A DNA stretch of 64,000 nucleotides from Mesostigma viride (GCA_009746045.1 RPFO01000497.1:1178470-1242469); one strand, 5' to 3'; positions 11,898 to 24,121 are shown, numbered from the stretch's first letter. Translations and numbers: made by a program. Notes: generated by a model from the letters alone, not told the origin.

Positions 11898-13046
11898 TTG
11901 AATTGAATTGAATTGTAACATAACTCCGTTGGGAGTATATGTAGCACATAGCCCAGAGAAGGGGCATATGGCCTATCATACATTCTAAGCTACTTCCTGC
12001 AAGGGTGGGAATGTAAACGACACTTGCTCTAGGTGCACTAGGGCACCTGCACCACCCAGAGTTTCAGGCAGCACCCAGCGAAGGGGAGCCTGTCATAGGT
12101 GGGGAAGATCATCATGGCTATACAAGAGCTAGGACATGGCTTCTCTACAGAGAGCATCTCTCTGCATGGCATAGCATGGCGAAATTCTTAATGCAACATC
12201 CATGGGGGTCCCGTTATAGGCAGGGCTTGGCTAAATTCTGTAGACAACATCCATGGGGGCCATTATGGGCGCACATGCGCGTGGGCCACATGCTAGGCTA
12301 AGCCTGACTAATCTACACTACTGGTATGAATTCCCTAGTCTGGGGTGGCAGGAGGGGGCTGCCAGGGCTTGTGGTCAACGTGGATGACCGCCCCCCTCCA
12401 GTATACCGGCTTCCCCCCTGCGCTGTGCCGGAGCTGAAGGTAGGTCGGCCATAGCTCGCGTCGCCGCTGTTGCTGGGCCAGGGTCAAGTCGTCGTCCAGC
12501 GTGAAGCGAGTCCTCGAGAGCTTCTTGCGGCATTTAAGGAACGACAGCTTGTCCGCCATGTACTTAAAGGTGAGGAGCACGGGTGCCGGGCCAGCCTTCC
12601 CCCGCGCGCGGGGGAGGCGGACAGCCGACATGTCCAGCTCACCAGTGAGTAACATGGGGGCAAGAATGGCGCGCTTAAATGCCTCAAGAAGGCTCGTGGA
12701 GGTCTCACCTGCCGGCTGGTCGAAGTGCTTGACGATGACATTGTGGCTGCGCCGGGCGATGTCGGTTTCCTCGCGAAGGTCGAGGGCTTGTTGCTTGAGT
12801 TGTGCCGAGATGGTGGAGGTGGTGGAGGTGGTGTGCTGCTTAAGCAAGTCCGCCCAGGTGGAGGGAGCATCGCCGGCCGGGCCAGCAGGCGCCGGCTGGG
12901 CGGCGATGTCCTTCACCGCCTGGGCGGTGAGGCCGGCGGTGTCATGCAAGCTCTCGATTGTACCCAGCTTATTTCAAAGAGACAACCAGCGCAGGCCAGA
13001 AATCGGGAGAATCCGCTTATTTAGTTATAGTCACTTTAGTCATAGA
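11898..13046 (-). mobile_element. Non-LTR retroelement, family A, copy 1
   Basis: On the minus strand the element has an ORF1-like gene (12335-12949), then a 3' untranslated region and a terminal simple-repeat tail, (TTCAA)n in element sense, at 11898-11916. The 3' end, including hairpin ACTCCCAACGGAGT, recurs at 19869, 50422 and 50571. The 5' boundary is approximate because another retroelement tail begins at 13047. No reverse transcriptase follows ORF1, so this family looks like an ORF1-only, half-LINE type dependent on another element. Confidence 0.8.
12335..12949 (-). CDS. LINE ORF1-like protein of family A
   Basis: A 204-residue open frame. The first half is charged and helical. The second half (from about residue 110) has the layout of the L1 ORF1p C-terminal fold: LPRARGKAGPAPVLLTF, then DDDLTLAQQQRRRELWPTY, then GKPVYWRGAVIHV. 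That family binds RNA and chaperones nucleic acid during retrotransposition. A second copy of this domain, about 70% alike by eye, lies at 20310-20654. The annotated start is uncertain because the 5' end of the element is not well defined. The assignment rests on motif order and spacing, not on a search. Confidence 0.7.
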   Translation of the reverse strand: MHDTAGLTAQAVKDIAAQPAPAGPAGDAPSTWADLLKQHTTSTTSTISAQLKQQALDLREETDIARRSHNVIVKHFDQPAGETSTSLLEAFKRAILAPMLLTGELDMSAVRLPRARGKAGPAPVLLTFKYMADKLSFLKCRKKLSRTRFTLDDDLTLAQQQRRRELWPTYLQLRHSAGGKPVYWRGAVIHVDHKPWQPPPATPD

Positions 13047-13325
13047 GTATTAAATTAAATTAAACTAAATTATAAGATGCCTCCGTTGGGAGATCATGTA
13101 GCACATATTCCTTGATGGATGGGTGGAGTGGAAGGAGCCGCGTAATCGAACTAACCTAACTCTAAGCTATGTAGTCTAGAAAAATCCGAACTTCCCTACT
13201 CATCAAAACGCCGCCGCCTCTTGGGGGGAGGTGGCTTGCCCACAGGGGCTGGTGTGTGAGCCTTGACAATCTTCTGCCACCGCGTCTTGTTCTGCATGGC
13301 AGTCCAAAGAAGGGAGAGAGAGTGG
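13047..13325 (-). mobile_element. Non-LTR family B, 3'-end fragment
   Basis: In minus orientation: tail of (TTTAA)-type repeats at 13047-13075, hairpin CTCCCAACGGAG at about 13083, then the last 250 bases of the 3' region. It is a severely 5'-truncated copy placed directly beside the larger family B copy that begins at 13326 with the same tail sequence. Confidence 0.85.
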
Positions 13326-15363
13326 ATTAAATTAAATTATAACATGCCTCCGTTGAAAGATCATGTAGCACATATTCCATGATGGATGGGTGGGGTGGAG
13401 GAAGCCGCGTAATCGAACTATCCTACTAACTTTGAGCTATCTAGTCTAGAAAATCCTAACTACACTACTCATCAAAACGCCTCCTCCTCTTGGGGGGAGG
13501 GGGCTTGCCTTGGGGTTGGGAGAGAGAGTGGATGCGGTGTTCAAACTGGGCTGGGACCACTAGGTCGTCCAGCAACATCTGGATGTAGTTCGTGACATGT
13601 TTCCCTATACCCTTTGGGGAATTCCCTTGGGGCCAGGCCTGGTCAGAATATGCCGCCCTGGCTGGCCAAGTTGTTGGGGGCCTGCCAGAGCAAGGGCGGT
13701 GTCGGCCTGGCTGGTGCGAGCAAGGTGTCCTACAAATGCTATCCTACGCTGTCTAATCTCGTCCGAAATACGAGGCATGCCCTGATACAAAGACTCTAAT
13801 GACCCGTGGACGCTTGGAAAACCCTACGTTCAGGACCTGTCGGAGCATGGACTGTAAACCGTGCCGTCTAGCTTAGCTAGTGCCAGTGTTTCCGTGAGTG
13901 TCCACGCCTCGGCGCCATACGTGAGCACCGTGAGGACGAGGACCTTGAAGAGCATGCGCTTGCGGTGCTCGCCCAGGCCCTTGGAGCGCCAGTAGGTGTT
14001 GAGCGAACGAAGCCTAGCTAGCTAGCTAGCCCAGGCCAGGCCGATGCGGATGTCCACATCGTCGGCGGTGTCAGGGAGCCAACTCCCCAACAATTTGAAG
14101 CGATCGCGGAACGGAACCTCCGTCCCGTCGAGCAGGCGCGGCAGCGGCGGTGTACTGGATCGAGGCCCCAATCATGCACCATCGCCTCAGTTTTGACACT
14201 AATCTCCAACCCCACCGCCCTTGCCTCCAGGCCCAGACAGTCCAGCCAGGTCTGAATGTGCTCGGGGCGCGCAATGAGGGTGGTGTCATCCGCATAAATC
14301 AGGTCGGACAGGCGGTAGCCAGGTTTAACCCCGCCGTGCTCGCGCTCGTTAAGGATGTCCAAGCCTGGAGCCCTAGCTCGAACCCCTTAAGAGCAGTAAA
14401 GCGCGCACGTGCCCGGCGCATGACGTGATCCACGACAATAATGAACAGGTATGGGGACAGGACACAACCTTGCCACACCCCGTGGTGAAGGGGGAATGGT
14501 GCATGGGGTGGTGCCTTCCGCAGTCCGCACTACTGCCTGTGAGCCCTCATACAGTCGGCGAATGGCAGCAAAAAACGCTGAGGGCACCCGATCCAGAGCT
14601 AGGATGGCCCAAAGAGCCTCCCAGAGGAGCGTGTCAAACTCCTTGATGTAGTAGTCAACAAAAATGAAGACCAGCCATGCAGCGGCGGCAAACTGTCAGG
14701 GCAAAGGCGACGCACCTCCTCCATCAACCGGCGCGCGACAAACACAGCCATGACAGTGTTACGACCACGACGGACACCCATCTGAGACTCACCCAGGTGT
14801 GGGTCCAGCTAGCGCGACGCGGAGCCTGTGCAGCATCATGCGCATGAAGACCTTCAGCGCGGCGCTCTGAAGGCAGACACCCCGGTAGTTACCGGGGTCA
14901 GCAGCAGAGCCCTTCTTGTACAGCATGACGCGGATGGCCGTCTGCCACTCAGCAGGCGGAGGCTCGTCAGAGAGCAGGACACGGTTGCAGAACGCCAGCA
15001 GAAGATCCCTCACCGGCGCCGGGTCAGGGGTCTTCAGCAGCTCAGCCGAAAGGTGCATGTCGGCACCGACCGCCGCGTCGTACCGCAGGCGAGCAAGCTA
15101 GGGTGCCGTCCAATTCCTAATTTGAAAGTGAAGGGGTGGACGACGTCGTTGGTACGTGGCAAGGCAGCCCTCCTGCAAGGCGGGAACTTGGTAGTCCGCG
15201 GCCGAGGAGGGGGGCGCCGGCGGCGGCGGGGGTCCGGCGACCCCGAGACGGGGTCGCCTCGTCGGGGTGAAGCGGCGGGGGGGGGCGCGAGCCCCACCTG
15301 TCAAGGAAACATTGTGGGCCAACCAGCGGTCAAGGCTTACTTACCGGCGCCGTGCCGTCCCGA
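13326..15363 (-). pseudogene. Family B reverse transcriptase, 5'-truncated and decayed
   Basis: A minus-strand non-LTR retrotransposon remnant. From 5' to 3' it shows the entry to the RT domain (15034-15322), then EWQTAIRVMLYKKGSAADPG and NYRGVCLQSAALKVF (14789-15058), MGVRRGRNTVMAVFVARRL (to 14599), the catalytic YADD box within LIYADDTTLIARPEHIQTW (about 14290) and a C-terminal part related to 20880-21497. The frame is broken several times between these motifs. Homology to the plus-strand copy stops at 15363, which marks the 5' truncation. The 3' tail sits at 13326. No single intact open frame remains. Confidence 0.85.
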
Positions 15364-18107
15364 CGTACCGGGGGGTAAGCGTGTGCAGCTGCGACTGATG
15401 CCGGATGGTCAGCGTTTTGGTGCTTTCCTGGGTGGTGTCCGTGTAGACACCGACAATGTGGAGTCTCGTGGTGCGAAGCGTGCTGCCCCTGGTGGTTCCA
15501 GGAAGCTTAGACAAACCCACTCGTCGGCTCGCGGCTAACAGGCTTCGGGGACAGCCTCTAAACAATCCCCCGTTCCACTCCCATGCATCGACCTAACATG
15601 CAGCTAGTCGACTGAGACACATGGTGGTGCCGGTATCTCGGGCTCGAACGACAGCTCTCAGCAGCAAGATTCGCAACACCCAACGCATGCTAGATTTTCT
15701 ACGCCTCTGCGTTGCACAAGCATCCCCGAATACCCAGAGCAGGCGGCAGGCTCGCATCCTACGCCTGCAGGACAAAAAAAATGCGATGAAAAGCACTCTT
15801 TCCTCCGCTTCCCTTCCCTCCCCTCCACCCCCACCCCCACCCCCACCCCCCGCTGTATCCACCCCCATCCCCCATCGCCATGCACTCTCCCCTGGCCAAG
15901 CAGGCATCCTTGGCCCTTGCCACCTTCAACGCACGCACATTGCTAGCTAGCAGACAGCGGTCATATAGCTATCGGGTAGAAGAGCTTGTTGCCTTCTGCA
16001 TAGCCCATCGTGTATCTATTCTAGGCGTGCAAGAGCATCGCCGCTCGGTGCCACTTGGCATGGTGTGCACTGATCGCCTGGCAGGTGCATGGCTGGCGGT
16101 TTTATTTTGCTGGCAGTGGCACAACAGGCCAAGGTGACGTGTTGGTCTTTTGTGTTCGCCGCTGGCAGTTGCTAGCCTCAGCACGCTAAAGTTTCTAACC
16201 CCACGCCTTATGGTAGCACATTTCACCTCCGTCGAGGGGCGGTCTAAACACCACCTCACGGTGGGGGTGGGCTACGCACCCCATAGTGGTCTACCTGAGT
16301 CGGAACGCCAGGAGTTCTTGGAGTCCTTGCATAGCCTTGAGGGGGTCACCCCGGCCCGCCACTTTTTGGTTATGCTGCTCGACGCCAATGCCACGCTCAC
16401 CGTGGGCCCCACCAGAGTGGCACTGCTGGCAGTCGCTTTGCGCCTGCTGACACGGAAGCTAACGACAACACTCCCCTGTTTTCTGCCTTTTTGCGGGATA
16501 GCGGGATGGTTGCTGTCAATTGCCACTTCCAACGTCCCTCACAGGACTTGGTCATTTTTCGTGGCCCTAACGGCTGTCAGGCCTGATTGGACTACGTGGT
16601 TGTACGGCAGCCCAGGTGCACCTCGGTTCTGGACACCCCAGTGTTTGACACGCCCACGGTGTGCTCTGACCACCGGTTGACCAGTGCGCGCGACCATTCG
16701 GCTCCGGTTCCACGTCCCCGAGCGCCGCGCCCCAGTGCATGCATGGTCCGCCCTGACTGGTCTGCTCTACGCCCGGTCCGGGGAGATCCTGAGGACTGGA
16801 CGGACGCCGAGCACGAGCGGAACCGGTGCCGACGGGAGTACCTGTCGGCCCTGGGCGCCCGGGCGGACGTCGACGAGCTGGACACGGGTGCCCCCAACGC
16901 CGCCATTTTTGCGGGCTTTGCGGCCCGGCCGTGCCCCGTTGCTGGCGGCCCGGCACCTGCCGGCCATGCCCCGCCGCCGCCCCGGCCCGCTCTACCGCCA
17001 GGACCCCATTGAAGGTCTTGCCCACCCGGCACCGCCTCAAGCGTAACCGGGCCGGACCCGCTGCAGAAACCAGTGCTCAAGGCCGCCCTCGTGGAGGCCT
17101 ACCAGCACGCTCAGGACGCGGAGGCGGCCCAGTGCATCGCGGATGCCAAGGCCTGCCAGGCTCGCAACCAGGGCAAGGACATGTGGTACCACCTCGACCG
17201 GCTCGGCGGCCGGCGGCAGCGCACCCCGGTGGAGCACACGGGGGACGGCACGGCGCCGGTCAGCCTTGAGTCTTGACCGCTGGTTGGCCCACAATGTTTC
17301 CTTGACCGGTGGGGCTCGTGCCCCCCCCCCCGCCGCTTCACCCCGAGACGGCCGCCCGCCTCGGGGTTGCCGGACCCCCGCCGCCGCCAGCGCCCCCATG
17401 CATGCCTCCTCGGCCGCGGACTACCAAGTCCCCGCCTTGCAGGAGGGCTGCCTTGCCACCAACGACGTCGTCCACCCCTTCACTTTGAAGGAATTGGACA
17501 GCACCCTTGCTCGCCTGCGGTACGATGCGGCGGTCGGTGCCGACCACCCGTTTCTGCTCAGGAGCTGCTGAAGACCCCTGATCCGGCGGTGAGGGATCTT
17601 CTGCTGGCGTTCTGCAACCGTGTCCTGCTCTCTGACGAGCCTCCGCCTGCTGAGTGGCAGACGGCCATCCACGTCATGCTGTATGTACAAGAAGGGCTCT
17701 GCTGCTGACCCCGGTAACTACCGGGGTGTGTGCCTCCAGAGCGCCGCGCTGAAGGTCTTCATGCGCATGATGAGCACTGCACAGGCTCCGCGTCGCGCTG
17801 GACCCACACCTGGGTGAGTCTCAGATGGGTTTCCGTCGTGGTCGTAACACTGTCATGGCTGTGTTTGTCGCGCGCCGGTTGATGGAGGAGGTGCGTCGAC
17901 TTCCCCCTGACAGTTTGCCACTGGTCTTCATTTTTGTTGACTACTATACATCAAGGCCTTTGACACGCTCCTCTGGGAGGCTCTTTGGGCCATCCTAGCT
18001 CTGGATCGGGTACCACCTGCGTTTATTGCTGCCATTCGCCGACTGTATGAGGGCTCACAGGCAGTAGTGCGGACTGCGGAAGGCACCACCCCACCATTCC
18101 CCCTTAA

Positions 18108-19825
18108 CTCGTCGTCTGTCCCTGGTCCTCTACGGAGGACTGAGTTGAACTCAGTCCTCTCTAGAGGACCGAGTTTTTGGGTTTCGTAGAAAATTCGCCC
18201 CGGTCAGAATGTTTGACAAAAAATTTCTCTCAAAATTTATTCAAATACTACGTGAAAAGATCTTTCTTGGACATATTTTTGGGATTTTTTTGGATTTGGT
18301 ATGCGCGGCTAACTGTACGGTCAAAGTACAGGTGGTAAGGGTACTTTTCCACGTGAAACGCGAGTTCCGGAAATGCACGACCTAGCCATGGCGGCTCGCG
18401 CCCATGCATGCAGTTTACGTTTGCGGACGAGTTAGCCGTCCAAACTCAGTAAATAGATTTAAAATGCCCTAAAGATGATATAAATCAATTTTTAGCTCGC
18501 GGGGATGCGATTTACCCGGTGTCGGCACTGTTCTTGCTGGAAAAAACTGCGATAAGGCAGGTCGACGGAATTGATGACTGCGCTTGCTTTCCGGCGCAAT
18601 TTCAATGGCTGATAGGTTTCTTTCTACATTTTAACATGAATTGTATTAGAATATATTGAGTGACAGTATAGATTTGATGATCTCGACCATTCTGTCACGT
18701 CATGGTCTATGTGCCGCAAAGTGCCACTTTTGCGGGCACCGCCTGGGCCAAGGTAACGCCAGCCGTGCCAGGTAAAGCCGGATAATCGTTGCCTCTTCGT
18801 TCCTTGATGTTTGTACATGAGTTTAAGCTTGCGAGGCGTTGTCAGGTTCAAGTCTTGATGCTCTTTCTTGACCGTTGCCTGCCCCTCTCTAAAACCCCCT
18901 TTTCAGATGATGTTAGCAGGCATTTGCCTTAACCCAGTGTAGTTGTGCAGGGTTTTAGGAGCTGTGCAGGTTTAAACACCTTCATAGATGTTAGTTATTC
19001 TTTTGCTACGTTCATACTGCATGATTGTGTGGCCACGGGCTGCGTCAAGGGTGCATTCAAGCTTTTACGGGTGAGTGAAAAGTCTTGGTGACAAACCACT
19101 GCCATCATGTGCCAGCAACTATGTTGGCCACATCATGGCAAGGCAAAACAGTTATAGCCATATCTATTGTTGTTTGAAACAATGGAAATATGCTTAACCT
19201 ACCCATTATATTGGTGGTTGGCACTTATAACATAACCCTTTGTTGGTAGGTATCCAAGCCCATTCCCTACATGCATGCATAGGCTCTCACTACATGATAA
19301 GGTATGATATACCTGAAGTATGATGATGCAAGTGTGTTGTCCTGTAATGCTTGAAGGGAAATGAGTTGATTGGGATGGTTGGTGGCCACGGTGATGTAGT
19401 ATGACCGCACTTACATGCTAGCAAAGTTAGCAAAAGCCCCATTCCTCTCCTGAGGACTGAGAGTTTTTTAATTGTTTCAGGCAGTTGCAGTGGCCAAATG
19501 GAGCCCAGTTTTTTGCCACGCTTCAAGAACTATGTTGTTTACGTGCCTATATTTTTTCTTCATGCACCAGGATTTGATTGAATTTTTCCCACTCGTTCTT
19601 ATCCCGAAAAATGCAAATTCGCGAGGGGCGCCCAACGTCCGTGTAATTTTCAGGTGTTCGGGTCAAGTTTTCACATATGCAGTATTTTTGCCAACAAAAT
19701 GATATCTAGTACACCCCAGATCCACATCAAAACATTTGGGATGGACCCCCCACCTAGTCGCTACACGCGGTTGAAAATTGTCAACTCAGTCCTCCTGTGA
19801 GGACTGAGTTGGGACAGACGACGAG
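18108..19825. mobile_element. TTAA-flanked DNA transposon, 1.72 kb, non-autonomous
   Basis: The sequence is flanked by TTAA on both sides (18104-18107 and 19826-19829). It begins CTCGTCGTCTGTCCC and ends with the exact reverse complement GGGACAGACGACGAG. Just inside each end are palindromic stretches containing AACTCAGTCCTC and GAGGACTGAGTT. The interior is AT-rich with no transposase-sized open frame. TTAA target choice is the hallmark of piggyBac elements. The insertion is precise: the uninterrupted RT sequence is visible in the minus-strand copy near 14480, although that copy lacks the TTAA. Confidence 0.85.
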
Positions 19826-19868
19826 TTAATTCACCACGGGGTGTGGCAAGGTTGTGTCCTGTCCCCAT

Positions 19869-20703
19869 TGAATTGAATTGAATTGAATTGTAACATAACT
19901 CCGTTGGGAGTATATGTAGCAGACATAGCCCAGAGAAGGGGCGTATGGCCTATCATACATTCTAAGCTACTTCCTGCAAGGGTGGGAATGTAAACAACAC
20001 TTGCTCTAACAACACTAGGGCACCTGCATCACCCAGAGTTTCAGGCAACACCCAGCTAAGGGGAGCCTGTCATAGGTGGGGAAGATCAGCGCAGCTATAC
20101 AAAGGCTAGGGCATGGCTCCTCAGCAGGGAGTGACCCCCTGCATGGGCACTGCGTAATTAAATAAAGCTAGGCATCATCTGGAGGGTGGCTCATCATAGA
20201 CACACATGTACATGACTAAAAAGGCTAGGCCTAAGCTGGTATAGTGCCTGTAGTAGGCGGGCATGTACAAGGCCACTGTCTAACTATTCTACACTACTGC
20301 TGTATTCCCCTAGGCTGGGGCTGGAGTTGCTGGGGCCGCGGTGGTCGAGGGGGTCGCTTGCCAGGGCTTGTGGCCGACGTAGATGGCCGCCCCCTTCCAG
20401 TACACCGGCTGGCCCGCCTTGGTCTGCCGGAGCTGGATGTAGGTCGGCCATAGCTCCTGTCGCCGTTGTTGCTGTGCCAGGGTCAAGTCGTCGTCCACGG
20501 TGAAGGGAGTATTCGCGAGCCGCTTGCGGTGTCGGAGAAACGAAATCTTGTCCGCTGGGCTATCAAAGATGAGAAGAAGCGGAGGCGCCCCTGCCTTACC
20601 CCGCGCGCGGGGGAGGCGGTGGGCGGTCAGCTTGATCTCACCAAGAAGGCCCATGCGTGCAAGGATTCAGTGCTCTCAAACGCGCGTGCAAGCTTCTCGG
20701 AAG
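19869..20703 (-). mobile_element. Family A retroelement copy 2, with target-site duplication
   Basis: A 5'-truncated family A copy nested in the family B element. It is bounded by a 10-bp target-site duplication CTGTCCCCAT (19859-19868 and 20704-20713). In minus orientation it contains the ORF1 C-terminal domain (20310-20654, with LPRARGKAG, DDDLTLAQQQRRQELWPTY and GQPVYWKGAAIYV), the 3' untranslated region and the (TTCAA)n tail at 19869-19890. Confidence 0.9.
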
Positions 20704-20780
20704 CTGTCCCCATACCTGTTCATTATTGTCGTGGATCACGTCATGCGCCGGGCACGTGCGCGCTTTAATGCTCTTAAGGG

Positions 20781-21705
20781 AGCTCCACAGGGTCGGGCGT
20801 GTGAGCCTTGACAATCTTCTGCCACCGCATCTTGTCCTGCATGGCAGTCCAAAGACGGCAGAGAGAGTGGATGCGGTGTTCAATTAAACTGGGCTGGGAC
20901 CACTAGGTCGTCCAGCAACATCTGGATGTAGTTCGTGACAGGTTTCCCTACCCTTTGGGGAATGCCCTTGGGGCCAGGCCAGGTCAGAATGTGTCGCCCT
21001 GGCTGGCCAAGCCGCTGGGGGCCGGCCAGAGCAAGGGCGGTGTCGACCTGGCTGGTGCGAGCAAGGTGTCCTACAAATGCTATCCTACGCTGCCTAATCT
21101 CGTCCGAAATACGAGGCATACCATGATACAAAGATTCTGATGACGGGCGCTCGGAAAACCCTACGTTAAGGACCTGTCGGAGCATCCTGTAAACCGTGCC
21201 GTTGAGCCTAGCTGCCAGTTTGGGTGTGATTGTCCACGCCTCGGCGCCATACGTGAGCACCGTGAGGACGAGGACCTTGAAGAGCATGCGCTTGCGGTGC
21301 TCGCCCAGGCCCTTGGAGCGCCAGTAGGTGTTGAGCGAACGGAGCCTGGCCCAGGCCAGGCCGATGCGGGTGTCCACATCGTCTGCATGCGCAGTGTCAG
21401 GAAGCCAACTCCCCAACAGTTTGAAGCGATCGCGGAACGGGACCTCCGTCCCGTCGAGCAGGCGCGGCAGCGGTGGTGTACTGGATCGAGGCCCCAATCA
21501 CCATCGCCTCAGTTTTGACACTAATCTCCAACACCACCGCCCTTGCCTCCAGGCCCAGACAGTCCAGCCAGGTCTGAATGTGCTCGGGGCGCGTGATGAG
21601 GGTGGTGTCATCCGCATAAATCAGGTCGGACAGGCGGTAACCAGGTCAGTAACCCCGCCGTGCTCGCGCTCGTTAAGGATGTCCAAGCCTGGCTCGAACC
21701 CCTCC
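20781..21705 (-). pseudogene. Inverted internal segment of the family B element (RT C-terminal part)
   Basis: A 0.92-kb block of family B in minus orientation sits between two plus-oriented blocks of the same element. It encodes the longest intact RT C-terminal piece in the window (20880-21497), with RFKLLGSWLPDTAHADDVD, LFKVLVLTVLTYGAEAWTI and ISDEIRQRRIAFVGHLART. It ends near the YADD region at 21630. The blocks on each side abut at the expected places, so this looks like an inversion within one element rather than a separate insertion. Confidence 0.8.
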
Positions 21706-21876
21706 CCCCAAGAGGAGGCGTTTTGATGAGTAGTGTAGTTAGGATTTTCTAGACCAGATAGCTTAGCGTTAGGGTAGTTCGATCGATTACGCGGCTTCCT
21801 CCACTCCCCCATCCATCATGGAATATGTGCTACATGATCTCCCAACGGAGGCATGTTATAATATAATTTAATTTAA
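21706..21876 (+). mobile_element. Family B 3' end, plus orientation
   Basis: This is the 3' terminal region of the same family B element. It contains CCCCAAGAGGAGGCGTTTTG, the hairpin CTCCCAACGGAG at about 21840 and the (TTTAA)-type tail. The tail continues at 23613-23628, after the inserted TTAA element. Confidence 0.85.
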
Positions 21877-23612
21877 CCCGTGTTTTTTTAATTAGAACGC
21901 GATATATCGCGTTGTAAGCTTTTTTTAGAACGCGTATAGCACCTAAGGAAAATTTTTTTCATGGTCATGTATATACTTTCCTGAAAGCCCATAAATCAAA
22001 GGATTTTTTGAGCTACTCAGACCTACAAACTGCTTATTCATTAGAGAGATACACTGGTTTGAATACAGGGGGGTCTGACCATGACCGCGATTTCTTGACC
22101 CTAGGTCACAAGTCATGCGCTTATTCACAAATGGTTCATGAAAAAAATCTGGCTTCTTGCACGAGCTATGGGCAACATATGCAGGCTCTGTGAAACAAAA
22201 CTCAGGCCCATTGGGCCACTGGAGCTATTTTTCATTAGCATCACAATTACAACGCAGTACAACGCAGTGGGAAACATGAGAGCCCTTGACAACATTACGC
22301 AACGACCCGAGCCCCATAAACGGGGCCATAGTGAGCTTGGAGGGTCAAAACATTGAACATAGGCGTTGTATAAGTTATACAGCATCAAACATGCATCAAA
22401 CATCATGACTGGATGACCTAATATGACTGAATCAGGCAGCCATAGCCAAAGCATCATCCACTCTCACAACGTGTTGAGCACATGCCTCGTGGGAATGGAG
22501 GTGCTGGGTTTTCATTCCATAACGCGTGCAATACTGAAAGAAAGAGGCACGTGTAATGCAAGGCTTGGATAGGTTGAGTGATCCATGAGCTTACATGCAG
22601 GCAAAGATGACGCTGGAATGCATGCTAGCAAATGGTGGCAAGATGCTAACAACACATGATTATACACCATGATTATGGGCACCCAGCTGATCTTCTTGCA
22701 CAATCAACGCAGTATAAACCATCAACATCCAATCCTCACGATATATGCACGGCTTGACGACGTATACAGCACCTAAATACTGCACAACTGCAACCTGCTA
22801 TGGCTGACATGCAAGCAACGTCGAGTAGGATGGCGGTCTTAGAGAGGCTGGGCAGAGGTCGGTAGAAATAAGTGGAAAACTGGCAGAAACTAGGTAGAAA
22901 CACGATATACTTACGCCTGCAAGCACTATTGAGCCGGTGGCAGAGGCCATTTCCAGGAAAATACAGCATACCGTAGCAATAGCCACGGTCACGCCTTACG
23001 CTATTTGCAGGCACCATCATGCCCGGAGCTACCCAATAAAAGTCTGCACAAATCTCGGTTTAGCCGAGAGTCCGGGCGTTCGGAATGAATAAACATGTGT
23101 TAAGAAGTCGAAACACCATGGAAATACCAAGCATGGTGCCGCAGCAGACCCGAGTCTTGACGTAATAATATGTATGCCGGTTTCCAGGGTTTCCGCATGA
23201 AAGTTGGGTGAGAAACTGGAAAAAACTACGTTTTCTTTGCCCCAGTACCTCAACAAACTCGTAGAAACCTAATTATCAACCTTTGAACGCATCATCATGG
23301 TCGTGCTACCCAACAGCCACTGAAATTCGCGCGAAAACTGGCGAGATCTACCTGCCGCCATCGCCGTCGTCTTCACCTTCGTCCCGCGAAAATGCCTGAT
23401 TTCAGTGGTACATATTTGTTTGCAGCTGTCACAAAAAAAATACCAAAAATACCAGGATTTTTTCTTGAATTCTATGAGATGTTTCTGACCTGTCTTGAAA
23501 GTTTCAGACCAAAAATCGCATGTTTAATAGGTTTGCCACGTGTCAGATTACAACGCGATACATCGCGTTCTAACCCTACAACGCGATGTATCGCGTTGTA
23601 AAAAAACACGGG
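21877..23612. mobile_element. TTAA-flanked DNA transposon, 1.74 kb, piggyBac-like non-autonomous
   Basis: TTAA occurs at 21873-21876 and again at 23613-23616. The ends are inverted: CCCGTGTTTTTTT on the left and AAAAAAACACGGG on the right. A piggyBac-type element typically has TTAA target sites and ends beginning with CCC. Subterminal perfect palindromes are present: AACGCGATATATCGCGTT on the left, and two copies of a variant (ACGCGATACATCGCGT, ACGCGATGTATCGCGT) on the right. No transposase gene is visible. It inserted in the simple-repeat tail of a family B retroelement. Confidence 0.9.
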
Positions 23613-24116
23613 TTAATTTAATGTCAACCAAGAGGTGAGGAATAACTTATCCAAGCATCCCTCCAATCCATCCACGGCATTTTCTACAATGCCACATTGA
23701 ATCCGACCGCCATTGTTGGCCCCACTGCGTTCCCAAATGTGAAAAAAAGTCGGTGCGAGATCTGGATCGCGCCAAAAAGCTTCACTAGTTTCCACCCACG
23801 CACGCACAGCGCCGCAGCATGTGAATACCAAGATTTTGTTATTATTATAAATATGATCATGATACCTATGGAACCCATGGGATGTTGATCTTCTGGACAA
23901 CTAAAATATTGACTAACACAGTCAAGTTTGATTTCTACAAAAGAATGTGGAGAAAATTGCCACATGCCTGGTACATTCCCTCTCTGTCTTGGTTTCAAGA
24001 TGTGCACAGTATGCTGCCCTTGGGATTTGTCTGGCGCAGACGCCGACAAAACATCTTTGTGTAGCGTAGGCACCCATGTAGACAACTTTTGCACCACCGC
24101 ACAACTGGCGCCGTAA

Positions 24117-24121
24117 TTTAC
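24117..24121 (-). terminator. TGTAA polyadenylation signal, left bestrophin gene
   Basis: TTTGTAA on the minus strand lies about 340 bases after the stop codon. It is conserved at the same relative place in the duplicate gene at 50014, which supports it as the real signal. Confidence 0.5.

Larger units (their letters stand above)
15364..20780 (+). pseudogene. Family B endonuclease/RT retrotransposon, interrupted by two insertions
   Basis: A long plus-strand copy. An ORF1-like remnant at 15364-15950 ends in a proline run. An APE-type endonuclease follows: ATFNARTL and ILGVQEHR (15880-16050), VGYAPHSGLPESERQEFL and LLDANATL (16255-16400), and IDYVVVR then CSDHRL (16587-16680), the last being the catalytic SDH box. 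The RT entry and early RT motifs run to 18103. The copy is then split by a TTAA-flanked element (18108-19825) and by a family A insertion (19869-20703), and resumes at 20714 with VIVDHVMRRARARFNAL-like sequence. Frameshifts separate the blocks, so it is not functional. Confidence 0.85.

Noticed and set aside
20880-21497. Independent functional RT gene
   Set aside because: It is only the C-terminal part of family B, lying in an inverted internal block without the catalytic core.
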